Below are positions 25,375 through 34,248 of a DNA stretch of 64,000 bases, one piece after another. This DNA comes from Hyphomicrobiales bacterium (lineage in GTDB: Bacteria > Pseudomonadota > Alphaproteobacteria > Rhizobiales > Rhizobiaceae): assembly GCA_900471925.1 (NCBI GenBank), contig UCGV01000031.1, positions 27,559 to 91,558 on the forward strand, read 5' to 3'. The notes below the pieces were generated by a model. The model was not told the DNA's origin. It saw only the letters and a list, made by a program, of their open reading frames with translations, and ran no database searches. Numbering within the stretch: position 1 is the stretch's first letter; each line of letters starts with the position of its first letter. The translations under genes and the position numbers were made by a program.

Positions 25375-26081
25375 GCCGCCGCCTCAGCCGGTCCGGCCAC
25401 CCGGCGAATTTCGATCTCATCGACCAACGCCTTTACCTCGAAACGCGCCTTTCGGACTGAGTCTGTCAGGTCCTGCATTTGCAGTGTCCCGAGGCCGTTC
25501 TGGATCTCGCGATAGATGTTGCGTTCGTAAAGCTCGGTTTCCAGAAGCATCGTCTGGTAGTTCGCATCGAGAAGACCCGCAACGAACGGCCGGATGTAAC
25601 GGTAGGCTTCAAGATTGCGGCCGGGCAGCGTGATACGGGTGCGCACGTTCATATGCACGATCGATAAACCGAGGCGATCGTTGATCTCGTTCACCTCGGC
25701 GACGGTCTGGCCGGCGGCCTCGATTTCCTTGATGCCTGGCTGCACCGGTGACAGGACCACATCCGACGATCGAATGATCGTCGTCTGCAACACGCTATCG
25801 ACGCCAGGCGCATCGATCAGGACGACATCGAAAGAGCTGGCCAGCTTCTTCAGGACATCGTCGATTGCCCGTTGGGTCGCGGCAATCGTCACCTCGATAT
25901 TATCCGGTACGTTGGCCTTGCTGTGGCAGAGCTTCCACCAGCCGGCCAGATTTTGACGGCTGTCGGCGTCAATCATCAGGACGCGCTGATCCGAAAGAGC
26001 GTATTCGCCGGCAATCAACGTCGCCATCGTCGTCTTTCCGGCGCCGCCCTTGTTGCTGACGACTGCATAGGTCCGAGGCAT
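25371..26081 (-). CDS. ParA/MinD-family ATPase, VirC1-like context
   Basis: 236 residues, ATG with GGAGAAGGTC upstream. The deviant Walker A is KGGAGKTT (11-18); Walker A' is VVLIDAPG (~90) and the switch-like VLMIDADSRQNLAGWW follows strand 2. There is no N-terminal HTH, so it is the short ParA/VirC1/Soj class rather than the RepA type. ATP-dependent dimers bind DNA nonspecifically and move plasmid or relaxosome cargo. Being divergent from MobC and the relaxase, it may position the transfer complex instead of, or in addition to, segregating the replicon. Confidence 0.9.
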   Translation of the reverse strand: MPRTYAVVSNKGGAGKTTMATLIAGEYALSDQRVLMIDADSRQNLAGWWKLCHSKANVPDNIEVTIAATQRAIDDVLKKLASSFDVVLIDAPGVDSVLQTTIIRSSDVVLSPVQPGIKEIEAAGQTVAEVNEINDRLGLSIVHMNVRTRITLPGRNLEAYRYIRPFVAGLLDANYQTMLLETELYERNIYREIQNGLGTLQMQDLTDSVRKARFEVKALVDEIEIRRVAGPAEAAA

Positions 26082-26548
26082 GACCTTCTCCTGCTACCGA
26101 ACTGTTCCGGCGTCATGCTCGAAACATGAACTATAATAAATCGAAAATTGCGGGCGTCCAGCCGCTTTTTATTGGGGTGCATCGCGTGGCAGATCATCCA
26201 CCCGGTTGGTCGGTAGCACTCTTTCGAAGCATTGTCTCATTCCTCATGGAAGGTTATCCACAGGCCGTTAACCCTCGAATTTTACTTGTCTAACCTCCAC
26301 TTTCCTGCATCGAATAACGCTGCCGATGTTTCACACGAGTTGGTCGTGTGATGTGAAAGTGGCGAACTTCCGAAGAGTCCTATCTAGCATGAATGGCTTT
26401 CAAAGCGAGGGGGTCGAGTCTTGCAATTATGAACTAAAATAGTTTATATTGGTTTGGCAGGATACGCAAATTTGTGATACAAATTTGCTGACGATCGGCG
26501 GACAGGCCGCCGATGGCGCCTGCGACGAACACATGAAGAGACGATGGT
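26082..26548. other. Hairpin-rich divergent gap, candidate oriT/parS
   Basis: 467 bp between divergent ParA and MobC genes, distinctly AT-rich at 26360-26490. It holds three perfect inverted repeats: CACACGA/TCGTGTG (26332-26338 / 26344-26350), AACTA/TAGTT (26432-26436 / 26440-26444) and GCAAATTTG/CAAATTTGC (26466-26474 / 26480-26488). In mobilisable elements oriT lies immediately upstream of MobC-relaxase genes, and partition sites lie next to parA. No nic consensus was recognised, so the call is positional. Confidence 0.5.
26466..26488. promoter_or_regulatory. Perfect 9-bp palindrome upstream of mobC
   Basis: GCAAATTTG, a TGATA loop, then CAAATTTGC, 60 bp before the MobC start codon. Size and symmetry fit an operator for a dimeric repressor or a relaxosome-protein site within oriT. 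Confidence 0.6.
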
Positions 26549-26953
26549 ATGGTCGGAAATGGTAGGTCACGGCCCGCAGGTTCCGCGGCCAAGGAGCGTA
26601 AGGAGCGCGTCGTGCATGCCCGCTTTTCCGCGCCCGAGCACGCCGCTGTCGAAGTCGCAGCCAGGCAGTCGGAGATGTCGGTGTCAGCGTTTATGCGCTC
26701 GTTGACGGTTGATGGTGCCGGCATCTTGCCGTTCCTGTCGGAAGACGACCGGGTGATTTTTGAGCTCCTTCATCGTGACCTGCGGGCCATTGGAGTGAAC
26801 CTCAACAGTCTCGTTCGGCTCTCGCATCAACGCTCCGTTCCGGCAGATGCCATCGCTGACCTGCGCGAACTGCAGCCCCTTGTCGCGGGCCTTGCTCTTG
26901 AGCTGCATCGTCTCGCCAGCCGGCCAGGCCGCAGGATGGGACATCGGGACTGA
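26549..26953 (+). CDS. mobC: MobC-type relaxosome accessory protein
   Basis: 134 residues. The N-terminal part is an RHH-like DNA-binding segment (VVHARFSAPEHAAVEVAARQ, MSVSAFMRSLTVDG). The C-terminal part matches MobC (FELLHRDLRAIGVNLNSLVR and a following LRELQPLV helix). MobC helps melt DNA at oriT and recruits the relaxase. Its last base overlaps the relaxase ATG, so both were translated together. With the relaxase broken, it may only act in trans or as a repressor. Confidence 0.85.
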   Translation: MVGNGRSRPAGSAAKERKERVVHARFSAPEHAAVEVAARQSEMSVSAFMRSLTVDGAGILPFLSEDDRVIFELLHRDLRAIGVNLNSLVRLSHQRSVPADAIADLRELQPLVAGLALELHRLASRPGRRMGHRD

Positions 26954-28921
26954 TGGAAATTTTTCTCGGCGCCTTTACGGGGGAATGGGAGCAGCGCAGA
27001 GCGGCATATCTGCACGAGCGGTTGATCGGCAGAAATTCTCCCAGTGACGAGGAAGAGCGCCGGCGGCGGGGAGTTGCTTCAGGCGGCGGCGTTGGCGGCC
27101 GTCTCAATGTCGGCGGGAGAGCCGCGCGGGAAAGCTTCGCGCGGCCCGGGCCCGCGCCGCGTTCGATGGCAACACGGTTTGCCGGACTTGCCGGCAGAAG
27201 TCAGCCCGCGGTCGTGAAGATGACATCGTTCGGCGGCGGCGGACGCCTGGGCGCCATGGCGAGCTACATCTCCCGAAACGGCTACGTGCCGATGGAAAAT
27301 CAGGCGGGTGAGAAACTGCGCGGCCGGAGGGCGGTCGCCGGCCTTTCTGAGGACTGGGCGCACCTGATTGGCAACCGTGCCGAGAGCCGCGACATTGGGA
27401 CATTCCGTATCGACGTCGAGGGGAGGCCCGCTGAAGGGCAGACGCTGCACGCATGGGCGCGCGATATCGTCAACACGGCGCTTGGCGAGCGCTCGTTTGC
27501 ATTCGCCGTGGAAGAGCGGCAAGGGCATTACCGGATCGATGGCGTGGCCGTCTTGCGCGATCGGGCCGGCGAGCGGCTGACAGCCGACGAAAAGGCGCAA
27601 GAGATCGTTCAGGCGCGAATGTCGGAAAACGGGGGCCCGTCGGCCGAGTTCCATTTTACCGGCTATGGCAATGGCGTCGAATATGGGACCGCACGTTTGC
27701 GCAAGCTTGTGGAGAAGGCTGAAGGGGCCATGCAAGACAATCGTGGCGCGGCGAACTGCATAGCCGCACGCCGCTCGATGTGATGCACCTCGTCATGTCG
27801 GCCAAGGCCGGAACAGATGTGGACCCTTTCGCGCCGCGGCGCGCGAGTTTCTGGCGGCGGAATTCGGCGAGCACCGGTACGTCCTGTCGCTCCATAATCC
27901 GGGCCTGGATACGAAGGCAGCGGCAAACGGTGGAAAGCGCCCTCATGTCCATGTGCACGCCATCGTCGCCATGCGCTCGGAGGATCGCGAGCGTGTCGAG
28001 ACATCGATCACCTCTTCACGGCGTTGGCGCGAAGGGCTGGCGGAGCAGGCGCGCGCTCAGGGCATTCGGATGGAAATGACCGATCGCCGCGACCAGGCAA
28101 ACGCGGCCTCCTATACCGAAAATCAGGTGCGCCCGATCAGCCGGGAGGGCCGCACGGCGCATGAGGGAACAACCGAAAGTTCCGCGCGGCGGTATGAACA
28201 AAAACGGCGTGCGGTCGTGACTTTGGCGACGACAGGAGAAAGCCGAAGCTATACTAAATCAGTTCATAATGAGTGAAGCGCCGTCGCTCGGGAAGCAGAG
28301 GATGTCGACGTTAAGGGTTTTGCGAAAGGCACTATAACGCGGCTGGAGGCGGCTCTTGAAGGCGGTGGCTTGAGCGCCGCAATGCATGCGGCTAGCGCGA
28401 AAATGGACCGCAATTCCAAACTATATTGGTTAGGCGTTCCGAGCTTACGGAGATCGACAACATGAACACCATGACACGATCCCAATTCGAGGCTTAAGAA
28501 AAATGCGATGAGACCGCCCTGTTCCAGGCCGAGTGACGCAATTTCGAAAATTCTGCCGCGGCCGCGCGAGCGCGTCGATGTTCGCCGGGAAATGATGGAG
28601 CAGGCTGAGCAGGGCGGTGATCGCATCCCGAGGGATGGGGCGCCTCGACGGGTCGAGCCAATCGTCAATGGGATGAGGCGATCGCGCGAGCGATCAAAGG
28701 ACCGCACTGACGATGCCGCAGCAGACCGTGCAAAGTCTGGTGGCGAACAAGAGGCATCTGGGCATCGTGGCGGCGATGAAAATCGAACCGATCTGACCAA
28801 GCAACTCGTGCCAACGCTGGAGGAGCTCAGTGAGAGCCGGGCCATGAGCGGGAACGGGAAGATCGGGAGTGATAGGAGCAGCTATGCAACACGACAGACG
28901 AATCCCCTATTCCGACAATAA
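26953..28921 (+). pseudogene. MOB relaxase, multiply disrupted
   Basis: Residues from ATG 26953 include VVKMTSFGGGGRLGAMASYI and SRNGYVP, the catalytic-Tyr region, but the frame stops at 27783. The match continues in other frames: VMHLVMSAKAGTDVD (27780), REFLAAEFGEHRYVLSLHN (27845), then HVHVHAIVAMRSEDRERVET (27943-28000), the HUH metal-binding motif. A TGA at 28274 replaces Trp before SAVAREAEDVDVKGFA, a TAA near 28494 replaces Tyr, and the C-terminal part resumes as RERVDVRREMMEQAEQG to 28921. At least two frameshifts and two nonsense codons make a functional relaxase impossible. Confidence 0.88.
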
Positions 28922-29553
28922 TCCGAAATCTAACGACGTGTTCGGAGGGTCACGTCCGGATCTTTTGCGGGGTGATGATCATTGCACAGCTGGATCGGAG
29001 ATCGACCATCGCTGGGCACGAGCTTCTGGCCTGAGGCAGGCGAGGGGCTCTACCGTCACTTGGCTGCTAGTCGCAATCTCGGCTGGATCGGAGACGGTGC
29101 TGGAAAGGATATAGGGAATGCTCTTTCGCTGTTTTGGCGACAGGCGGGGGAGCCACCGACAGTTCTCTCGACAGCAGCTTTCAATCTTTGCGCTGTCATC
29201 GCAAGGCTGCCCTCCACTCTCGCGAGGCTTTCGCGTGCTTCTCCGATCCGGCCGATCCCCACTGAGTTCCGCATGACGGTGCGGATCTGTCTCAGGGTTT
29301 TCTTATCGGATGTGGTTTCCTTGGTTTCTCGTGGCAGGTCAGGCTTTTCCGCATCTACAGTTGGGACCGCCCATAGTCCTGCAAGAGGGCTGGGACCATT
29401 GGCATAATCGCGAGCTCGACCTCCGGAATTTCGCCGCTCCCTGTCTGCGAGGTTGCGACAGCGGTCCTGAACAGTGCGGCCTTATAGTAGCGGATCTTTG
29501 TAGTCTGCGCTGGCCGTTGCCCGTCGACGAGTAGGATTACGCTGTACTAGCAC
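28922..29553. other. Degraded accessory DNA, no gene
   Basis: About 630 bp between the dead relaxase and the ABC ATPase remnant. Short open frames translate to low-quality text and no family was recognised. It marks the right edge of the plasmid-type block. Confidence 0.45.
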
Positions 29554-30175
29554 CTATCTGATCTCCTGCGGCATTATCGAGTCGCGATCGCCAATCTGCG
29601 GGACTTCTGTTGGACGCGGAAGTCCGAGCAGTTCCAGTATCCTCGATGCCGACTGGTAGCGTATCGTTCGCTTGCCGAGCGCGCGACAGGTTTAGTCGGC
29701 CGTCGCCCGATCGTTGGCGCCGATCGAGAGTGATCGCCCGGCCGATGGGCACGCGTTGGCGCTGGCCGACGGAGAGCTGTTTGGGCAGGCGATCGCGATG
29801 AGCAGTGAGCTGCAGCATGTCGGCCGCCACTGCGACGCACTTTTCGATCGTGGCTTTCGGCATCTTCGCCGTCTTCAGGCCAAAGCTCATGTTCTCGCGC
29901 ACCGTCATATGCGGGTAGAGCGCGTAGGACTGGAAGGCCATGGCAATTCCGCGTTCGGCCGGCGCCGTGTCGTTGACGACCTTGCCGTCGATGGCGATTT
30001 CGCCTGATGAGACTTCCTCGAGGCCCGCAATTATGCGCAGCAAGGTCGACTTGCCAGAGCCTGACGGGCCGACAAAGACGATAAATTCCCCGCTGCGGAT
30101 ATCGAGGTCGACGCCATGCAAGACAGTGAGCGCTCCATAGGTTTTTCGGAGAGATCTTATGCTGAGACTGATCAT
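29554..30175 (-). pseudogene. Sugar ABC ATPase (UgpC/MalK type), truncated
   Basis: From ATG 30175 (GGAGGAG upstream) the frame gives an intact N-half: ISLSIRSLRKTYGALTVLHG, Walker A GPSGSGKST, Q-loop FQSYALYPHMTVRENM. The signature is LSVGQRQRVPIGRAI, with Val for the second Gly of LSGGQ. After it the text collapses and no Walker B (LFDEPLSNLD) or C-terminal regulatory domain exists. The last ~35 codons are in another frame and read like the tail of an unrelated protein (SRILELLGLPRPTEVPQIGD) ending at TAG 29554-29556. A deletion has joined two genes; ATP hydrolysis is not expected. Confidence 0.82.
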
Positions 30176-30216
30176 GTGCCGGGCTCCTCCACCCAATGAC
30201 AGTGATCACGCCGTGA

Positions 30217-31260
30217 TCAGCACTTCAGTGTGCCGACCTGCCGGCGAACGTCGTCCATCGTTTCCATCACTTCGATGGCAAAATCGAAGGGGTGAAGTGG
30301 CGAATCCGTCAGGCCGTCGGCAATGTGCTGCGCGACGGCCGCAGCCTCGAAGGCAAGGCCATCTCGGAATTCGAGGCCGGTATCGTTGATGAACTGAATG
30401 CGAACGTCACCCTTGCCGGGTGCGACGAGTTCGAAACCGGCCGGCACGGCAAACCAGGGATTGACCTCGATGCGCCCGAGTGAGCCGCTGATACTGGCGC
30501 GTGCTGGGGTAAACGCCATCAGCGTGGTGCTGAGCACGGCCTGCGCGCCGGTCTCGTAGCCGAGCACGATCGCGGTTCGGGCATCGACGCCGGTTGAGGT
30601 GAGATTGCCGATCGCCGTGACGCTTTTGGGCTTGCCGAGCCAGAGATGGCTGAACCAGATCGGATAAATGCCGAGATCGAGAAGTGCGCCGCCGCCAAGT
30701 TCAGGATTGTAGACGCGGCTTGATGGATCTGGGGAGCCGCGCGTTCCAAAATCCGCCATCGCGAGCTGCAGGTCTCCGAGCACGCCGTCCCTTTTCAGCT
30801 GCATCATCACGTCGGTCTGTGGCAGGTATCGCGTCCACATGCCCTCCATGGCGAAGGTGCCGGCGGCTTTTGCTGCGTCGCGGATTTCCCGTGCATCGGC
30901 CGCCGTCAGCGCGATCGGCTTTTCGACAAGAACATGCTTGCCGGCCGAAATCGCAAGAAGCGCCATGCGCTTATGCTCGCTGTGCGGGGAGGCGACATAG
31001 ACGATGTCGACCTCGGGATCGCCGACAAGTGCTTCGGCGCTCTCATGAACGTGCGGAATGCCGGTTGCGACCGCGAAAGCGGCCGCCCGTTCAGCAGAGC
31101 GGCCCGCGACGGCAACCGCGCGCTGGTCCGTATGCCGGTGCATGGCATTGACGAAATCCTTGGCGATCGCGCCGGGCGCAAGCACGCCCCAACGCAGTTC
31201 CGGGCCGCCTCTGAGCGGCGTCACGCGGGGTTCTGGCAGGGAGGTCGGAAAATTGCTCAT
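30217..31260 (-). CDS. Gfo/Idh/MocA-family oxidoreductase 1
   Basis: 347 residues from ATG 31260 (a start at 31320 adds 20 unlikely residues). The Rossmann part begins LRWGVLAPGAIAKDFVNAMH, with VYVASPHSEHKRMALLAISA and the catalytic GKHVLVEKPIALT Lys-Pro motif. The C-terminal dehydrogenase fold has GGGALLDLGIYPIWFSHLWL, which carries the Asp-x-Gly-x-Tyr active-site pattern. These enzymes oxidise or reduce sugars with NAD(P), many at C-3. It precedes the broken ATPase gene on the same strand by 41 bp and shares a divergent promoter region with the next Gfo/Idh gene. Confidence 0.92.
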   Translation of the reverse strand: MSNFPTSLPEPRVTPLRGGPELRWGVLAPGAIAKDFVNAMHRHTDQRAVAVAGRSAERAAAFAVATGIPHVHESAEALVGDPEVDIVYVASPHSEHKRMALLAISAGKHVLVEKPIALTAADAREIRDAAKAAGTFAMEGMWTRYLPQTDVMMQLKRDGVLGDLQLAMADFGTRGSPDPSSRVYNPELGGGALLDLGIYPIWFSHLWLGKPKSVTAIGNLTSTGVDARTAIVLGYETGAQAVLSTTLMAFTPARASISGSLGRIEVNPWFAVPAGFELVAPGKGDVRIQFINDTGLEFRDGLAFEAAAVAQHIADGLTDSPLHPFDFAIEVMETMDDVRRQVGTLKC

Positions 31261-31413
31261 GCGCGACTTGTATAATATGTCTTTACAAATAACAAGGTTT
31301 TTGGTTGCTTGACCCGGCAATATCTATGTGTTTACATTTTATCATTATGTCAGCCCATCGCCAATGCCGATTTCACTGCGGGCATCGCGACAGATCCATC
31401 GAAAGGAAATGCA
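31261..31413. promoter_or_regulatory. Divergent AT-rich promoter/operator region
   Basis: 153 bp between two divergent dehydrogenase genes, strongly AT-rich. It contains TTGTA and TACAA arms (about 31268-31288, 12-bp spacer) within TATAATATG...TTACAAAT, resembling the TTACAAATATG sequence in front of the GntR gene at 38.4 kb. It is a likely site for the local GntR regulator. Confidence 0.5.
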
Positions 31414-32508
31414 ATGACCAAGTCTCTTGGTGTCGTGCTCGTAGGCTGTGGCGGGATTGCCCGCAGCCATGCCTTTGCTCTGTCGAAGGTTCCGAATGCC
31501 CGCATGATCGCAAGCGTCGATATCAACGAGAAGGCGGCAATCACCTTCAAGGAGCGCTTCGGCTTCGAGACCCACTCAACCGATCTGGATGCCGTGCTTG
31601 CCCGCCCCGATGTCGATGCGGTCGTCATTGCAACGACATCGAAGATCCACGGTGCGCTGATCACCAAGGCGCTCAATGCGGGCAAACATGTGCTGGTGCA
31701 GAAGCCGATGACCGCGTCGCTGGAAGAGGCGCACGAAGCTGTAGCGCTCGCCAGGAAGACCGGGAGGAAGCTGATGGTTTCCTTCTTCGAGCTCTTTCTT
31801 CCGCCCGTCGAACGCGCCCGTCAGATCATCGAAGCCGGCCTTATCGGTGAACCCTTCCTCTTCAAGGCGATGATGGCCTGGCATACGCCTGATGTGACCG
31901 CCGGTTGGCGTTTCGATCCTGAAATCGCCGGTGGTGGTGTCATTCTCGATGGTAATGTCCATCATGTCTCGAATGCGCTCTATCTGCTTGGCAATCCCAA
32001 GATCGAAAGCGTCTATGCCGAATATGGCGCCCTGACCGCCGATGTGAAGGTCGAAGATACGGCGGTGATCCTGGTGCGCACCGACAAGGCGATCCTCGAA
32101 ATCTCAGGTTCGAACCGGCTGCAGGAACCGGGCGGGGCGACCACCGCTTTCAAGGATTACTGGCAGGTCTTCGGCACCAAGGGCACCATTCAATGGGATG
32201 CCGCCGCGCGCCCGACCTTTCGGGTCTTCACAGATGAGGGCAAGGCTCTCGATCCGCTGCTGTCGAATGGTTGGGTATCGCCGAAGCTCCCCGTCATGCC
32301 GCCGGATCATCGGGAATTTTCCATGCATATCAATGGCGAGGAAAGCCCGTGGGTGCCGGAGCACCAACATTTCGTCGATTGCTGCCTCAATGATACGCCC
32401 GTTCGCAGCGACGCGGAATTCGGCCTGACGACGCAGCTCATTCTCGAAGCGGCCTACAAATCCGGCAGGGCCGGACGCAAGCTGACGCTCGAGGAGGCGC
32501 AGGCATGA
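31414..32508 (+). CDS. Gfo/Idh/MocA-family oxidoreductase 2
   Basis: 364 residues from ATG 31414 with GAAAGGAAATGC upstream. Rossmann motif VVLVGCGGIARSHAFAL, then VVIATTSKIHGALITKALNA and GKHVLVQKPMT, where Gln replaces the usual Glu of the EKP motif while the catalytic Lys remains. The C-terminal domain has AGGGVILDGNVHHVSNALYL, an Asp-x-x-x-His-His active-site pattern typical of glucose-fructose-oxidoreductase relatives. It overlaps the amidohydrolase gene (ATGA), so the two act in one pathway, probably dehydrogenation followed by hydrolysis of the product. Confidence 0.92.
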   Translation: MTKSLGVVLVGCGGIARSHAFALSKVPNARMIASVDINEKAAITFKERFGFETHSTDLDAVLARPDVDAVVIATTSKIHGALITKALNAGKHVLVQKPMTASLEEAHEAVALARKTGRKLMVSFFELFLPPVERARQIIEAGLIGEPFLFKAMMAWHTPDVTAGWRFDPEIAGGGVILDGNVHHVSNALYLLGNPKIESVYAEYGALTADVKVEDTAVILVRTDKAILEISGSNRLQEPGGATTAFKDYWQVFGTKGTIQWDAAARPTFRVFTDEGKALDPLLSNGWVSPKLPVMPPDHREFSMHINGEESPWVPEHQHFVDCCLNDTPVRSDAEFGLTTQLILEAAYKSGRAGRKLTLEEAQA

Positions 32509-33275
32509 AGCGCCAGATCATCGACGCCCATTCCCATATCGGGCGCACCATGACCAACGGTGTTGCTCAGAATGTCGAGACATGGCTTGCCGCCATGGAC
32601 AAGGCGGGCATTGAGCAGGCGATCATCTCGGTCGCTGCCGGCGGCCTGCAGGCCGAAGGCCTTGCCGATACCAGACGGGCGAACGACGTCATCGCCAAAG
32701 CGGTCAAGGACCATCCGGATCGTTTTCCGATTGGGCTCGGCAGTATCGAGGTGCGTCACGGGGAGGCGGGCCTTGCCGAAGTGCGCCGGGTGATGGGAGA
32801 GGCCGGGCTCAGCGGCCTGGTCTTTCATGCAACCTTCGAAGGGTTCAGTGTCGATTCCCCGGTTTTCCATGACATATTGAAGGCATTGGGCCACGGTCCG
32901 GCGCTGGTGCTGATGCATTCGACACCAGATGCCAGGGCAAACCCCAAGGCCATTGCGGCTGTTGCCGAACGGTTTCCGCAGATCGAATTTCTGCTCGGTC
33001 ATCCCGTTTTCACGGATGACCAGCGCACGCAATGCGTCGCGGCGGTGCAGGCCAATGCCAATATCCATCTCGATCTCGCCTACCAGGCAGAGCCGGGCAT
33101 TGCAGAATTCTTCGTGCGCGAAGTGGGAGCCGAAAGAGTGCTCTACGGCAGCGACGCTCCCTATTTCGAGCCGTCCCAGGTGATTGCCTCGATCGAAGCG
33201 GCCAATATCACAGAAGCCCAACGTGAGCAGATCTTCAGCGCAAACGCCAAGCGACTGATTGCCGCCGTTTCCTGA
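32505..33275 (+). CDS. Amidohydrolase-2-type metal-dependent hydrolase
   Basis: 256 residues. The N-terminal IIDAHSHIG supplies the HxH metal ligands on strand 1; QIEFLLGHPVF gives the strand-6 His and ERVLYGSDAPYFEP the strand-8 Asp. This is the TIM-barrel Amidohydro_2 family of lactonases, decarboxylases and hydrolases. Translationally coupled to the preceding dehydrogenase, it may open a sugar lactone or process a keto product. No signal peptide, so cytoplasmic. Confidence 0.88.
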   Translation: MKRQIIDAHSHIGRTMTNGVAQNVETWLAAMDKAGIEQAIISVAAGGLQAEGLADTRRANDVIAKAVKDHPDRFPIGLGSIEVRHGEAGLAEVRRVMGEAGLSGLVFHATFEGFSVDSPVFHDILKALGHGPALVLMHSTPDARANPKAIAAVAERFPQIEFLLGHPVFTDDQRTQCVAAVQANANIHLDLAYQAEPGIAEFFVREVGAERVLYGSDAPYFEPSQVIASIEAANITEAQREQIFSANAKRLIAAVS

Positions 33276-33282
33276 AGATCGA

Positions 33283-33311
33283 GGCCGCCTGCTGCCTCAC
33301 AACGGGCGGCC
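33283..33311. terminator. Hairpin between convergent genes
   Basis: GGCCGCC (33283-33289) pairs with GGCGGCC (33305-33311) over a 15-nt loop, followed by a short pyrimidine stretch. It lies between the plus-strand hydrolase and minus-strand dehydrogenase ends. Confidence 0.45.
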
Positions 33312-33322
33312 GCCTTTCTTGA

Positions 33323-34240
33323 TCAGCGTTGATCGATGATGACGCGGCGTCCGCTCGAAATCGATTGCTCGGCGGCCGCAAGGATCGCCGTTACACTGGC
33401 GCCAAAGCGTGCATCGTAGTCTGTCGCGGCACTGGCATCGGCAAGCGAAGCGATCGCGTTACGATAGGCTTGCGTCGAATCTCCCATCCAGTCCGTCGAA
33501 GCCGGCACCTCGTTCTTTCCCGACGCACCGAACAGGACGGTGCCGCCCGGAAGCGGGGCAGGAGCATCGAGCGTCATGGCAATGGTGGAGATCGCACCGG
33601 CGCGGTGGGTCAGCGTCGTGAGCGTCAGGTCGCCACGCCCCTTCGTTGCCGACACTTCGACGACATCGCCGAGGGCAGCGCAGAGGAGCGACACGGCATG
33701 AGGGCCGATATCCCAGAGCCCGCCGACTTCAGAACGCCACTGGGTACCGTGGAACGGATTCCGCGGATCGGTGATCACTTGCCCGAAAGCCTCGGTTCTC
33801 GCCGAAAGCCAGCCGCCGGTTGCCGCCGCTTGTTCCGCCCATTGGCGCGTGCTCGGGAGGAAGAGCCGTGTGAAGAAGACCGCGGAACGCACGCCATACC
33901 GCTCGCAAGCGTCGGCGATCGCGTTCGCGGCCATTGGGGTCGTCGCAATGGGTTTTTCGAGAAGCAGGTGCTTGCCGGCCTTCGCCGCAGCAATGGCAAG
34001 CTCCGGCTGGGCATCCGGTGTCACCGATATGCCGACGATATCGACGGAATCGAGGAAGGCATCGAGTGCGGTGAATGCCTGGACGCCGTGAGCGTCAGCG
34101 ATTTCGTGCACTGCGGCTTCACGTCGGCCGAAGAGAGATGAGAATTTCACCGCATCGCAGGTCGCGGCAGCAGGTGCTTGAACTGTTTTTGCCCAGATGC
34201 CCGTGCCGATGAGGCCAAAACGCAATTTATCCTGTGTCAT
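33323..34240 (-). CDS. Gfo/Idh/MocA-family oxidoreductase 3
   Basis: 305 residues from ATG 34240; GTG 34246 is also possible. It has the Rossmann start FGLIGTGIWAKTVQAPAAA, VDIVGISVTPDAQPELAIAA and AGKHLLLEKPIATTPMAANA with the catalytic EKP. The C-terminal half has VGGLWDIGPHAVSLLCAALG, matching the Asp-x-Gly-x-His pattern. Shorter than the other two copies. It follows the isomerase-like gene by 8 bp in a three-gene minus-strand operon (35182, 34249, 33323). Confidence 0.9.
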   Translation of the reverse strand: MTQDKLRFGLIGTGIWAKTVQAPAAATCDAVKFSSLFGRREAAVHEIADAHGVQAFTALDAFLDSVDIVGISVTPDAQPELAIAAAKAGKHLLLEKPIATTPMAANAIADACERYGVRSAVFFTRLFLPSTRQWAEQAAATGGWLSARTEAFGQVITDPRNPFHGTQWRSEVGGLWDIGPHAVSLLCAALGDVVEVSATKGRGDLTLTTLTHRAGAISTIAMTLDAPAPLPGGTVLFGASGKNEVPASTDWMGDSTQAYRNAIASLADASAATDYDARFGASVTAILAAAEQSISSGRRVIIDQR

Positions 34241-34248
34241 GGGCACTA

